From the NCBI GenBank assembly GCA_015179025.1, contig WHUX01000037.1, positions 124,001 to 188,000 on the forward strand: DNA of 64,000 bases. The letters are read 5' to 3'. The notes under the pieces are model-generated. The model saw only the letters and a program-made list of their open reading frames with translations, was not told where the DNA came from and searched no databases. How positions within the stretch are numbered: position 1 is the stretch's first letter; each line of letters starts with the position of its first letter. This DNA is from Terfezia claveryi (Eukaryota; Ascomycota; Pezizomycetes; Pezizales; Pezizaceae). Below, in pieces: positions 44,573-56,555 of the stretch. A program made the position numbers and the translations under genes.

Positions 44573-46799
44573 TAGTATATTATATCGACACGACAGCAAC
44601 GACTTATGATTATGATTCTTGTTGCATTGTATTTCCTACATCAGGTTATCAAAAGCCGAAGGTGGTTATTGTGGTGATTTGTTCTTTCCTGGGCTGCTTT
44701 TTGCATTTCAATTCGTCTGGATATCTGCTTTTTCATTGGTAGGCGCGAGTACCTGGCTGACTGAATAACCCTTCTATGCATTTTTGTCTTTATTTCTTTT
44801 TTTTCTATAGGTACCCATTCAGGCTCTTTGGCTGAGTTTTTCACGACAGCAAAACAACGAATCAGTATCATCTTGGACGAATCGATAGAAATGGGTATTG
44901 GCTTGCTATCTTTTTATTCTTGTCTTTTTTCACTATCTTGCTTCGTCTGCTTGGCGCTAACAGCAACGCCCATGCATCCCCCTTTGTCAGTAATGGTGGG
45001 GGGTTTCTCAGTTCTTCCACTCACTTGCTCTAGATCTCTTGTCAGCTTAGCTTCTGAGAGCGGACCCTGTGGGAGTAAAGTAGTACTATTAGTACAGGCA
45101 ATTGTATTGACAGCTAGTTTACTTGTGAATTTAACTTCTAATATAAATGGGTAATTGCTTTGCTCATCATTGTGATTTCCTAATTTGGCATGGCCAATCA
45201 AGCCTCAATTGCCTTGCCCATCTATGTCATCTCATTGGAGCCTGAGACAAGACCGACGTATAAGGCGCAATGGAGCAGGGAAGGATCAAAATGACAGATT
45301 GGGATGAATCGCATATCCTGGGGGCTTGTCTGAGAACCTGGAAATTCAAAGGCTACTCGCCCGCTGATCGTAAGGTGTGGATTACCCCGATCGACGGTAC
45401 TCGTCTTTGTGAGAGTGTTGCTAGTGGGGGGGCATAGGTTGGGAAGGAGAGTCGATGCAGTTGTAGTCGAACGGCGAGAGATGTTTGGTCGACGACCGCC
45501 ACATGCAAACCTATGGCCGAGTGGCCCTTACTTGTTGTGACGCAAATTATCAAGCCCTTCTATCTGCAAGTCTTTGCTTTTTCTCAGCTCCTGCATTTCT
45601 CAGCCAGATCCTGGGTTCTGTTAGATTTCGGGCGTCATTGGTTTCTACCGGGGTTTAGGTTTCGCCCACCACACCCGTAGCCCCGCTAGTATCGCATCAC
45701 GTGCTGGATGGTGTACTAGTTCACTTTTAGAACGGTTGGTTCACCACAATCCAGACTACATAGCATGCCTAACTTATTGCATAAACGATTTATTTTGGTT
45801 TGGGTTGCTTCTCCTGTATCCGCATCTGCACAACTCCTCCAACCATGAACGTTCGATTATAATTTACTTTCCTATCTTAAACCTCTGCCCCAGAAAGCAC
45901 TACCCTGAGATGAGTCCAAGCCTGGCCTTCAAAGGATACTAGATTTTTTATACCTAGAATCGTGAATCAAAATTCAATTTTCCACTAGCTTTGTCCTTTG
46001 ATCATAGACTATTATCACCTGGGTAGTTCTGTGCAATATGAGAGGCCCTATTATAGGTGCCCTGTCCTCACCCTTCATCTGTTGTTTTGATTTCTTTAAG
46101 GAATGCTGATCTCATAACCATTCTAATATGCTAAACTTTGCCTAGGTCAAGCATACTTCATACGCCCAAGTGCTGTGGTTACAGTACCACGATGAAGATT
46201 ACGAAAATCTTGTGTATATTATGCTGTAATAGTTACTCTTTAAGCTCTTGCTCATCGGCTTGGCCATGGTCAGGTGTCTCGTAAGCAGGTAGGCCCACCG
46301 GTGCATGCAGGATTATCTTGCTAGCTTACAAAAGAAAATGAATGTGCCCCGAACATCCTGATGATCATGAACCCAACCAACGATTGGTTTCCTAAAATCA
46401 TAGAAATCGTCGTCTCAAACCAATCATCCATATAAATAAGGGATCTCCTCTCAAGTTGGCTCCTGAGTGGTTTATCCAAAGGTCGAATTATCAATCTCAT
46501 TTGGAGACAAGTCGACCTATAGAATGCCAGTGAATTGGTACCATAACACTTCCAGGCGTGGATTTTCAAAGTCAGTTCCTAATCTATCATGTCTCCCTTC
46601 TTCACCATCCATATACAATTGTGGACAAGACCAAGTAGCTTACCATGCACTAGACTGTATTAGGCAATGACTACCCCTTTGGGCAATCTCCAGCACTCAT
46701 GTGACCACGAGCATTTCATCCACTTACCATTCGAATCATAGAAGAGTATCGCTAAGATGAATACAACCACGTGAGCAGTAGGAGAAAATGACCTCTCCG
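44573..46799. other. intergenic spacer
   Basis: I see no supported gene. Short frames near 44830-45150 and 45353-45553 lack protein-like features. A single core-like motif, AATCCAGACTA, occurs near 45750. Confidence 0.45.
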
Positions 46800-48949
46800 T
46801 CCTTACACCTGGGTTTCAATGTCATCCCTATCATCTTCACCTCCATTCCAGTCCTCGCCCCCACTACCGTGCCTGAGGTGTCGCTCAACCTTTTCTATCT
46901 ATGTTCACCTTTCACTACTCAGAATCAACCAGCGGTTCAATTCAATCAGCTCAGGAAACAGAAATAATATACCTTTCATTGCATAAGACCTTTATGATCC
47001 CTATACAGCTGATATTTATCCACCTTATACCCTTTCGGATCATCAATTAGCCCTCCTCATTACATTGTTATTGATTGTCGGTCGACTGCCGATTCGGAAC
47101 TGGATCTGCATCTCTACCTTCCTCGCCCCCGCTGCTATCGCTGCTGCTGCTAAGATCGCTGTCATTCTTCCCCCTCAATATCTTGACTGACTCCTTAGCT
47201 TCCCCGGCGCTATCAAGAACCTCCATTACTTCCCCCACATTTGTTATCTTCGAATGATATCCACCGTCCCTGGGAATAAATCACAATTAAATATCCAAGT
47301 AACCGAGCTTTTCCCCATACTATTCCTGTAAATTTGCAAAGAAAATCCTTGATATCATTCTTAGATTATCCAAAGACCCTGAGTAGGCAGCCTCAAAGAC
47401 TCTGGCACCAAGCCTTCAACATGAGCACCTGAGATACCTTTCAACCATAATATGTAAAAGGCCTTGACCGTATGCTAATTGGGGATATTCATGGAATGCA
47501 ACTTTCTGGCATTCAAAGATCATGTATGAGGTGCTAGGTGAAGATTGTCTTCCCGTTTCGTTTCCAAGTGGTTACTTTCTATGAGTTGCTATCCCGAGGC
47601 TCAGGATACCCTTTTCCATACGATGCAGTCTGGATGTGGAAATTGCGTCAGGGAATTTTCCTCTAACTCGTACCTTGGGTTATTTGTAGGGTTCTGATGC
47701 TCCATCCTAAAAGATTACGAGGTACTTTCGGCTCCAACAGCAATCGAGCCTGCAACTGATCATACCCTACTCAATTCACCACATATTAGTGTCGCCTCCT
47801 TAGAGGAGAGAAGCGAAATCACATCTATCCCCCCCCACATTATAGAAGAATACCGTCAACCCTGCCACTGTCTTTGAGTATCTTTCAGCGTCAGTATCAC
47901 AACGCCCATCAAAGGATCTTTCACAGAAGTGATAATTTCCGCATTTTAGTAAGTCTTGTATGAGGTGCTCTATGCCGGCATTGAACCAGCAAGTACTTCT
48001 AGATACAAATAAGGGAAAGTAGACTTACGAAATTGGACGTTTTCTACATTTGGTTTAAAACAACCGCTCAACAAGGAGAAGGTAAGCCGTCATCACCCTT
48101 TCCGTTTCCTTCATTACTAGCTCTTTCCAAATTCTCTTCTTCACCCCTGAACATCTTGCTGCTAGAGTTCCGTATCCTCTGAACCACGAGTGGATTCCTT
48201 GATAGATCTGAACGCTCAAAATTTCCGAGGGCATATCGCTGACGAGGTGATTATACTACTTTCACATCCTGAGTGCTCTGTTGTTTCGGTTTTCTTTGTA
48301 GCAGAAGTTGAATGTCAGGAACCTCCTTCTGCTTGGCCCCAGAATCTTTCTCTATGCCTTCCCCGAATTCTGGAGCTCTTTGAGTATCTCTTTTTTTGTT
48401 TTTCTGTCGCTGACTGGATAGATTTTCATATTATGAGTCTGTGAAACTTGCACCCCCTCTGAAGGTGCCGCTTTACCAAAGTACCAACCTTTAGCTGAGC
48501 TCTCCATGCATATACTTACGTGTATTTAATTCCAGCAACCTATTTACCCGAGACTAGGGATTTTCAGTCGTTTTGGGATTATGAAATCTTGAACATCCAC
48601 CTCTACTGTCCCAAGGAGATTAGCGGCAGTTGAACGATCCTGCTGAAAGTTAGCATGCCTCTAAATGATATTCTAGATGTCTCACCTGAATCCCAGAGTA
48701 AAAGGCACAATTGTTCCCCTACATTAAGTTCACCCGCGATAACCAAGACTGCCGTAGCAGGGAATGGCGATCTGTAATAACTACTATTGATTCCCTCATT
48801 ACAAATATAGTCAAAAGACTCAAAATTCAATTGGAATCACAGAACTGACCTAGTCTTTTTCCATGTTGGCCCATCCTACTACCAGTCTCATCTTCGCCAT
48901 CGCCTTCCTCCTTTTTTTTTCCCACGGGCTTCTTCACCTTATTGGCCAT
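46800..48949 (-). CDS. unresolved multi-exon gene or decayed gene, function unknown
   Basis: Several short minus-strand segments read like protein although no long frame exists. 48949-48850 starts with ATG (MANKVKKPVGKKKEEGDGED) and ends at GTCAGT. 48718-48686 reads GNNCAFYSGIQ and is followed by GTGAGA and, after GCTAACTTTCAG, by 48642-48548 (QDRSTAANLLGTVEVDVQDF). 48430-48068 gives a basic/acidic segment (GIEKDSGAKQKEVPDIQLL, then RYALGNFERSDLSRNP) with one in-frame TAA between the two parts. 47705-47601 reads MEHQNPTNNPRYELEENS. 47269-47068 reads VGEVMEVLDSAGEAKESV and ends in an acidic Ser-rich tail. 47045-46980 reads DDPKGYKVDKYQLYRDHKG. Not all junction phases agree. I do not recognise the family. 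Confidence 0.3.
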
Positions 48950-50524
48950 ACCCACTCCTGACAGCCATCATTTCATGCCATCCCCATGCTTAAAACCCCT
49001 TGCTCCCCCAACAATAATATTGAGGAATCTTCCTTGCTAGTGAAACACATGAAATTGTGACTTTCAAATGACCCAGAAGGGTGGGAGTGCAAACTGAAAG
49101 AAAAGGGGGATCCAGGCTCAATTGCAGCCGTATTCTGTATGTACTGATAAATAAGTATATTTCGAACTAGAAAGTTATTCTTTTGAGTTAGCATTGCATA
49201 AGACAATGTTTCTCTTCAGAAATCTTACGCAATCTGAACACTGTACATTCAATTTTATCGTTAGACTTTTTCTTACTCCGTAGCAAGTTCTAGATTAACG
49301 AATTTCGCTCTCTTCAACACCCATACCGTCCTTCTTTTCAATATCAAGTCCTTAATCTAGCCATCTTACTCCTAGGATAGCTTATGGACCTAGCCAGAAA
49401 CAGAAACACACTCCACTGGCAGCCTGGTGACATTCTGGTGACATTCTGGAAGCTTGCACTACACCCTCCAAGGTATTATAAAGAGGCCTGGGTTGGTAAG
49501 GGGCCAGATGACTCAACTGTATTGTTTATCCAGAGCCTTGCTTGTTACAGCTTTGAAATCTATCGTGGGATATTCATGGAATTATTCTGTTAAAATCATT
49601 AGTAATAGCACAGAAATTACTGCAAGAGAGAAAGCGTACATCCCCCCTCTCGCTGTCATGAGCAATTGAGAACCACTAATGGAAGGTTTGATCTATCAAG
49701 CCACCAGATGCTGCGGAGGTCACCATAACTTTTGCCGCTCAGAGATCACACCTCATAGAATCTTCAAACCACCTACTACTAAATCCACCTCTAGAAATAA
49801 ATACACTTCTGGCCTCTGTCACCATTGATAACAAGAAGATGTGTTATGTGATCTGAAATTACACAGTTCTGTGTGCATTTGAGCCCATAGCCTTGTTCTC
49901 CAGGCTCGCAACATGAGCTTCAGGGCTCTTAATATGGTTTGGGTTGATTTCCTGATATGTATCTGCCTGGCCCTTCCAACAACCGTCACCCTGCGATTCC
50001 CCCTAAACCAACCACGATAGTCGTTATTTGATTTTCCAGCCAAGATTATGCTTTGTCGCCTACCGTTCTGCCTATGCAGCTCGTTACCAAACTTTCTGTT
50101 GACTTTCACGGATCATTTGTGCCCACCTAGCCATTGGTTTTCAGACCGGAATTGCAGCTCTCCCATAAGGCTCTATGGTTAGCACTAGATGATGCCCTGT
50201 GTAATATATGGACATACCAGCATGGGTGGTCATAGCCTAAACACTGAGTCGGACAATTACAAACGACTCAGAGCAGTATTCGAAGTGAGTGAGAACTTAT
50301 CAGTCGACTGAAGATTGAAAGTTGCAATATAGTGACGGTTTGGTGCTGACTGACATCCGGTTTGGCTGGCACATCGGGGATAGCGTGGAGCAACAATAAT
50401 AATGATATATGATACATTATTATTTCGACAGCTAATATTGGAATGAGTGTGGAGTTCGGTCTTGGCATACGCCAACATGCTGTATATCAAATACATCTTT
50501 CGACGGGGAACTAGCAATCTCCAG
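48950..50524. other. intergenic spacer
   Basis: No gene is supported. Frames at about 49384-49593 and 49819-50109 are short and show no recognisable pattern. Confidence 0.45.
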
Positions 50525-50878
50525 TTAAAAAATTAGTCTGCATAGAAATATATCCTTCGAATTTTCCCCTAATTTATAGATTTGGGCAACCAGACTTCCT
50601 GTTGGGCAGAAGGGTCTTGGCATGAGACTAGCCGCTCCGTACTGTACAGGCTTATCGTGATTAACTAAGCTGTTATCATAAGCCTGCCAACCAGCTACAT
50701 AAGCCTCTGAAATCCGGTTGTGATGGCAAATAGTCAAGCGGCGATACATTCGCAGCCATTTATTTTTAGCTTGTTCTGGCAGCGGGTATAATTCCAACCC
50801 CGCGTAAATCGCACTGCCAAACCAAGCCCAATCGCAACCATCGATTACCTTCCGCAAGCTAAGATTCAATATATCCAT
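50525..50878 (-). CDS. hypothetical frame of 117 aa, divergent to HUL5
   Basis: An ATG frame runs from 50878 to 50525. The reading LRKVIDGCDWAWFGSAIYAG then LYPLPEQAKNKWLRMYRRL looks protein-like, with Trp, Cys and charged residues and low AT bias. No domain is recognised. Its start lies about 90 bp from the HUL5 start on the other strand, which leaves little room for two promoters, so it could be a fragment of a decayed gene. The end has ACCAGACT on the plus strand between two TTGGGCA repeats (50585-50591 and 50605-50611), which weakly recalls the short-insertion family. Confidence 0.3.
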   Translation of the reverse strand: MDILNLSLRKVIDGCDWAWFGSAIYAGLELYPLPEQAKNKWLRMYRRLTICHHNRISEAYVAGWQAYDNSLVNHDKPVQYGAASLMPRPFCPTGSLVAQIYKLGENSKDIFLCRLIF

Positions 50879-50970
50879 AAAATCAGAAGGGAGCGGAACA
50901 CACCGTGAGTACTAGAGTATCATTTATATGCCATAGGTTCGATCTAATTAAGTTCCAGAGGTGTTCAATG

Positions 50971-53900
50971 ATGTTTCCGTCATTTACCGGATCCTCCCGT
51001 AAACCTCGACGAGTCGACCTCTCAGGTCGAAAAACCACCCCACAAACCAAACAAATCCCAGGGCTATCAACACAGTCTTATCAGCATAGTAGTGCTCTCC
51101 TATTAGCACAGCAGCAACGTGCAAAGAGGGAAGCGGAGAGGAAGGAATTGGAAGCAGTCAAGACAATACAGAGAACATGGCGTGGCAAGAGTGATCTTTC
51201 AAGGATCAGAGCAATATGGAGGAGTGTATGGGACAACAAATACGGCAGAGAGTTGGCTGGCAGGAAGGTTCGCGACATAGCAGAAGCAACAAGTGCCATC
51301 CGGTTATTTCTCGCTTTCTTTGATCGAACATGGCGCTCCGGTAGACTGCTCAAGAGAACGGGTCCTCGACAGCCAGGAGATGATTTACAAAGGCTGGCAG
51401 TTCTGGTGGGGGCTCTGACCGTCAGCAATGGTAGCATGCTTCACCCACACCTCATTAGCCCATCTATCAACTTTCAGGACTTTTTCACCCTTCACCGTTT
51501 CGTAGCGCTTCTCCTTTCAACAATACATCAACCTTCGTCAGCTTCCTCACAGTTTGTAATAATCATCCTACGCCTGATTGCCGAGCTACCCATTGTGGCC
51601 ATTTCAGTTATCGAAGGCAGAGGTTTCTCCTTCTCAACCTTAGATATCATATCCCCGACATACTACCAAACTCTGTCACACCTAACATCGGCATCTAGTG
51701 CTCATTCAAACCCAGAGCTGCGAGAGTTGTTGCTAAGGTGCCTGCTTGGTCCCTTGTCCGTGATACCACTGCCAGAGAGTGTTCGGTCTTCCTTACCGAC
51801 AAACACTGCCGTTTATAGAGCTTTCTCACGTTTTTATTTGACAACACCTAGCCTCGGAGAATGCCTGGGACCTGATACTCTTGAGATTTTGGCTTTTAAA
51901 ATACATATCGGTGTATTGTCCAGGGCTGTGTTGGAGAACCTAGAAGAAGGCGCCCAGGTATCCCGAACTACATCTCTTAGGAGCCGGCGCCTGGAGCAAA
52001 AGGAGACGAGCAGCAATAAAGCAGTAGAGGATAGAAACCTCTGGCTTCTCGCATACATTATCTTTTTCTTTCGAAAGAACTCTGGGAATGTCACATCTCG
52101 GAGTCGTCAGGATGGAAATAGCTACATCAAATGCATAACCCTGCTGCTTGGTGATGCAGCGAATGATGTTGGCACCAGAATAGACCTCGAAGATCAAGAA
52201 ATGAGCGGCAGTGGAACTTCTAATGACCCTTTGCAGATGAGTTACGACTACGAAAACGAAATGGATATAGATGGAGATGGGTCTTCTCGGAGAAAGGTTC
52301 CTCTACCTGGGTTTATCAAACAGGAGCTACACACTCTCATCGATCAACCTTCTATCTCGTCTTTGCTGTCGGGGACTCCATCGTTCATGCAGATGAGTGG
52401 TCAGACTAGTGAGGGAGTAGAAGCCCAACTACTTGCCTCCTATGCCTTGACGTTACTTCTTGTGTTTCCAAAAAAAATACAGGAGCTACGAATGTGGCTC
52501 TATCTTGCAAGCACGTCAGATGGTGTTCCAGCGGTACGATACCTTTGGGAGGCTGTCAAAAGGGCGAAGTTATTTGCAGATGTGTCTTCCGATGTTAGTG
52601 CTGCTGTAGATAGCCTAAAGAAGAAGCGAAAGGTTCAATCCAACCCTGAATCGACCAGAGGGAGGGCAGAGTTGGATCTGACAAAGCATCAACGAAAATA
52701 CCAGCAATATCAAGGCGCCATCACGGGAAAGGGAGACAACGTGGAAACGGATGATGATGACGACGACTGGCGTGTTATTTTATTATTCTTGGAGTTATAC
52801 AGCTTCTTACTGATAGTGATGGATGATGAAGATTTCTTCAATGCTGGGAAGAATAATTCTATTGGTGGTGGGGAAGGAAGTAGGACTCGCGATTCGGCAC
52901 CTCCTCTAAAAGATGTCAAGGATCTTACTATCTTTCTGAAGAACTTAGCCTTCGCCATGTACTGGTATGCCGGAGAAATAATGAGAGAGGGCCAGAGGGC
53001 TAGTGTGGGGGATATTCCAAATGGTGCTGGAGTCGGGGATGCGAATACAGATGTCGACGAACTGGAAGTTGCAGGTGTGAAAGGGATGGGTTTTAGTTAC
53101 GTCAAAGGATTGGTCACAAACCTTCTGAGAATGGTTTATTTGAGAGAGTATGTACTGAAATGTTTCAAAATCTCTGATTTGAAGACTGACCACTATTTAT
53201 CTCAACAGTTCCAGAAGACGATTTCTACCCCAGAATCATTGGTTAATGACTTCCCGATTTGATATGGAAGGTTTTATCCCGGCGGTGGTTGCTGAGGAAG
53301 AAAATCGCCATAAGCTAGAGGCTGAGGAGGAGGAGAATGAGCCGGATTCACAAGAGATTCCTGGCCAGGTGGACAGTATATTTCAGCGCATGCACAGGCA
53401 CCTTCAGAGACAGCAAAAGAATCACCAGCTCGCCGCGGTGGCGCCTCGTCTAGAGATACTCCAACACCTTCCATTCTTTATACCATTTGCTACCAGAGTG
53501 CAGATTTTCAGAGAATTTGTGTCTGTGGATCAACGGAGACGGCGTGGCGGCAATACCGATCCGGATGCCTGGCGCGCAGTTTTCTTTTCGGGTCGACGGA
53601 GGCATGGGGACGCGCACACAGCATTGAGCAAACATCACGCTACGATAAGAAGGGAATCTGTATTTGAGGATGCGTTTACTGAATTCTACCCATTAGGTGA
53701 CGGTCTAAAAGAGCCAATTCAAATCACGTTTATCGATCAGTTTGGGGCGCAAGAAGCAGGAATCGACGGCGGTGGTGTGACGAAGGAATTCCTCACTAGT
53801 GTTACGAAAGAGGCATTCGTTCCAGAAAGATATAATCTTTTTTTGGAGAATAAACACCATATGCTCTACCCAAACCCAAATTCCATTGAAGAACTACGCG

Positions 53901-54918
53901 AGGGCTTAAGGGAGGAAGGTCTGTCACCAGCAGAAATCGATATCGCCGTTGCCAATCTCCTCAACCGTTACGAGTTTTTGGGGAGAATTGTTGGAAAATG
54001 TATATATGAAGGGATACTAGTCGACATTAGCTTTACAGGAGTGTTTCTCCTTCAATGGAGCTATGGAAAAGATGGGGGTGGCTCGATGGGCAATGGTTAT
54101 AGACCCGGTGTCAATGACTTGAAGGATCTAGATGAAGAACTCTATCAGGGTCTGGTATGTCTATGCGCACAACATGTGTCTTCCTCACTCTCGGTTTAGC
54201 TCCCTTTATTCTCCGCTCATTCATGCTAACACTTGGTTAGGTGGCTCTTAAAAACTACACCGGAGATGTCGAAACTGATTTCGCACTCAATTTCACAGTC
54301 AACTCTTCACTTACTCTTCCCAATGGCAAGTCAAAAACTATCACTATCGACTTGAAGCCAAATGGCTCCAATATTCCGGTTACGAATTCTGACCGGTTGA
54401 CGTACATTCACTTGGTCTCAAAATATCGCCTTGTTAACCAACCACGGGCCCAAATCAACGCATTCCTGAAAGGATTAGGTTCCATAATACAACCATCCTG
54501 GCTATCCATGTTTAATCAATCAGAGTTGCAAACCCTTGTTGGTGGTGGTGACAGCCCAATAGACGTTGCAGACCTTAGGAGAAACACTGTCTACGGAGGG
54601 CTGTATGTGATAGGTGATGATGGAGTTGAGCACCCTGTCATTCAAATCTTCTGGAAGGTTATGGAAGAAGACCTCAATGATGATGAGCGAAGAAGGGTTT
54701 TGAAATTTGTCACGAGTGTCAGCAGAGCGCCCTTACTCGGCTTTGGTATGTTGAATCCCAGATTCAGTATCAGGGACTCTGGAGATGATCAGGAGCGTTT
54801 GCCAAGCACCAGCACATGCGTTAACCTGATGAAGCTTCCACGGTATAACGATAGGAAGACAATGAAGAATAAGCTTCTGTACGCTGTCAATGCTGGTGCT
54901 GGTTTTGACTTGAGTTAA
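50971..54918 (+). CDS. HUL5: HECT-type E3 ubiquitin ligase, Hul5/UBE3C family
   Basis: Hul5 is a proteasome-associated E3/E4 ligase that elongates ubiquitin chains on misfolded proteins. Three exons fit: 50971-53147, 53209-54154 and 54241-54918, with introns of 61 and 86 bp and all phases agreeing, giving 1,266 residues. I chose the ATG giving MFPSFTGSSRKPRRVDLSG, which matches the conserved family start; an ATG one codon upstream is equally possible. An IQ-like motif, VKTIQRTWRGK, follows near residue 60. The HECT domain occupies the last 380 residues, with RRRFLPQNHWLMTSRFD, the DGGGVTKEF block, FLGRIVGKCIYEGILVD and the catalytic cysteine in STSTCVNLMKLP. The C-terminus NAGAGFDLS is the usual HECT tail. 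Family assignment is firm. Confidence 0.96.
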
Positions 54919-56555
54919 TGGGGTGCACTTTTCAACGGAGCATTGCATGGTGGTGCTGAGAAGGCGCAGGTCATTTGCATTTTATACACACATACAATTC
55001 TGGGATTGCTACTGGTGCTAGGGAACATGGAATCTGCCACGTTTAATTTGCTTACTCCAATGCATTGTTAGCTATAGATGAACTTGTTGGCGTCACTATC
55101 TTTTGAATCTAGGTCATAGCCGCTTATACATATGTTTCCAGAGTGGAGCTGGAAGCGCCAGGCCAATAAATATGATTTCGCACGGAAGATGAGAGAGATG
55201 GTCCGTCTTGTGAACCTAGTTATCTACTAAGAAGGGGTTACGGCGACAAACAAAGCTGTCGACAATTTGTTTCATGCTTTTTGCCACTATTATTGATTGT
55301 TGGATCCTCGATCGTGCTCTGCTATTCAATCGCACTTCTTTCTTCCACCTTCCTTTGTACCTGTTTCATGGCTGCTCCCTGCATGGCAATAATGTTTGTG
55401 TTTGGCACTGTCTATGGAAACGGTTATGGAATAGAAGGACGCAGACTGATACCTTAAAGTTCGTGGTGGCAGGATGCCAAGCCCATCAGCTGACGGTCCT
55501 GTCAACGCGCGTGACAGTTTACCGCAGTAAACGCCTGCCCCTAAGCAGTTTGTGGCCTGGCCCGCGAACCCTAGTCTGGTTGGCCAACCAGACTACGCGA
55601 ACCCTTCATAGCCCAGCCCATTCAGCGGAGCTCATCGCCTTGGGGGCCAGCCCAAAAAAAAGAGCACCGAAGAGCAGCGCTTTTCCTGCCTGCACCCATT
55701 GGCAAAGCTGCCCCGCGGTAGTCTGGCGGAATAGCTGATGGCCTGAAGGGGCGACTAGGGGGGCGGACTGGGCTGCTGGTATCTACTGTAGGTTACTAAA
55801 TCAAACAAAAAAAAGACCCCCTTCAGAGTAAAACGCGGTAAAGCCCCTAGGTAGGTAGTCTGGTACCGTATGTGGTGCACCCGTGAAAGGACAGAAAATT
55901 TTATGGTCCAAAGTGCGGCCGGCCCGCAGTTACGGTAGGTTACCACCCCACCTTTTTTCTCCCTCTTGTCGTCTTCACAAGCCGCATCACACACAACCCA
56001 AACCCTTCATCCAACAACCACTTAACCCCCCCCCCCAGTCAGATTTCTTCACCTTAAGAAACCCTGGCTCCAACCATCGTTGTCACCTCTTCCTCTACTT
56101 TCTAAAAACCGACAAAAAAAATCGTAAAATTCAGAAAACCCTCTCTGAAAACATCGAACAGCCATCCCTCTTCCATCTCCAACCCACCGGCCCTTTCTCT
56201 TGTCCCAACTGCTCTCAAGACTATACAGAACGCTCTACCTGTGACCGGATCATATCGTATCTGCTTGTTTAGATCCAGAGGAATAGCAAGTACGTATGTT
56301 TGTTCCCTCACTGCATCACCTACGCCGACTTCGTAGTTGCTGCCACTGTAAAGGCTGGATTGCTGACTTCTCACCATCGAGCAATGAAGGCCTTTGTTGT
56401 TCTAGCTTCAAGAGAAAATCCTTTCGTTAATTGACTCTACTACTTTGGTGAGCTCTTCGCCTTTGACACACTACAGAGTGATGCTCGCTCTGCTATAATT
56501 GCTGCTAACTATACCTGCCACGTTTCAAGTTTCAGACTCAATTATCATAAACAAG
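54919..56555. other. intergenic spacer and PAB1 promoter/5' leader
   Basis: The left half is 3' flank of HUL5. A palindromic short insertion sits at 55572-55595. From about 55950 the sequence becomes pyrimidine-rich, with a long C run near 56026, as expected for a fungal promoter. An A-rich stretch near 56110-56150 lies in the probable 5' UTR. PAB1 leaders in other eukaryotes carry A-rich elements for autoregulation; here that is only a suggestion. Confidence 0.5.
55563..55605 (+). repeat. perfect 24-bp palindromic insertion with 10-bp direct duplication
   Basis: TAGTCTGGTTGG is followed directly by its reverse complement (55572-55595). CGCGAACCC flanks it on both sides (55563-55571 and 55596-55604), and the next base T extends the match to ten. 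This is the clearest member of the family. Confidence 0.85.

Noticed and set aside
50580..50611. ACCAGACT between two TTGGGCA repeats as another family member
   Set aside because: The core match is only eight bases and the flanks seven, so chance is likely.
55274..55738. Plus-strand frame of 154 codons between HUL5 and PAB1
   Set aside because: It runs through the palindromic insertion, has no protein-like pattern and lies in spacer and promoter sequence.
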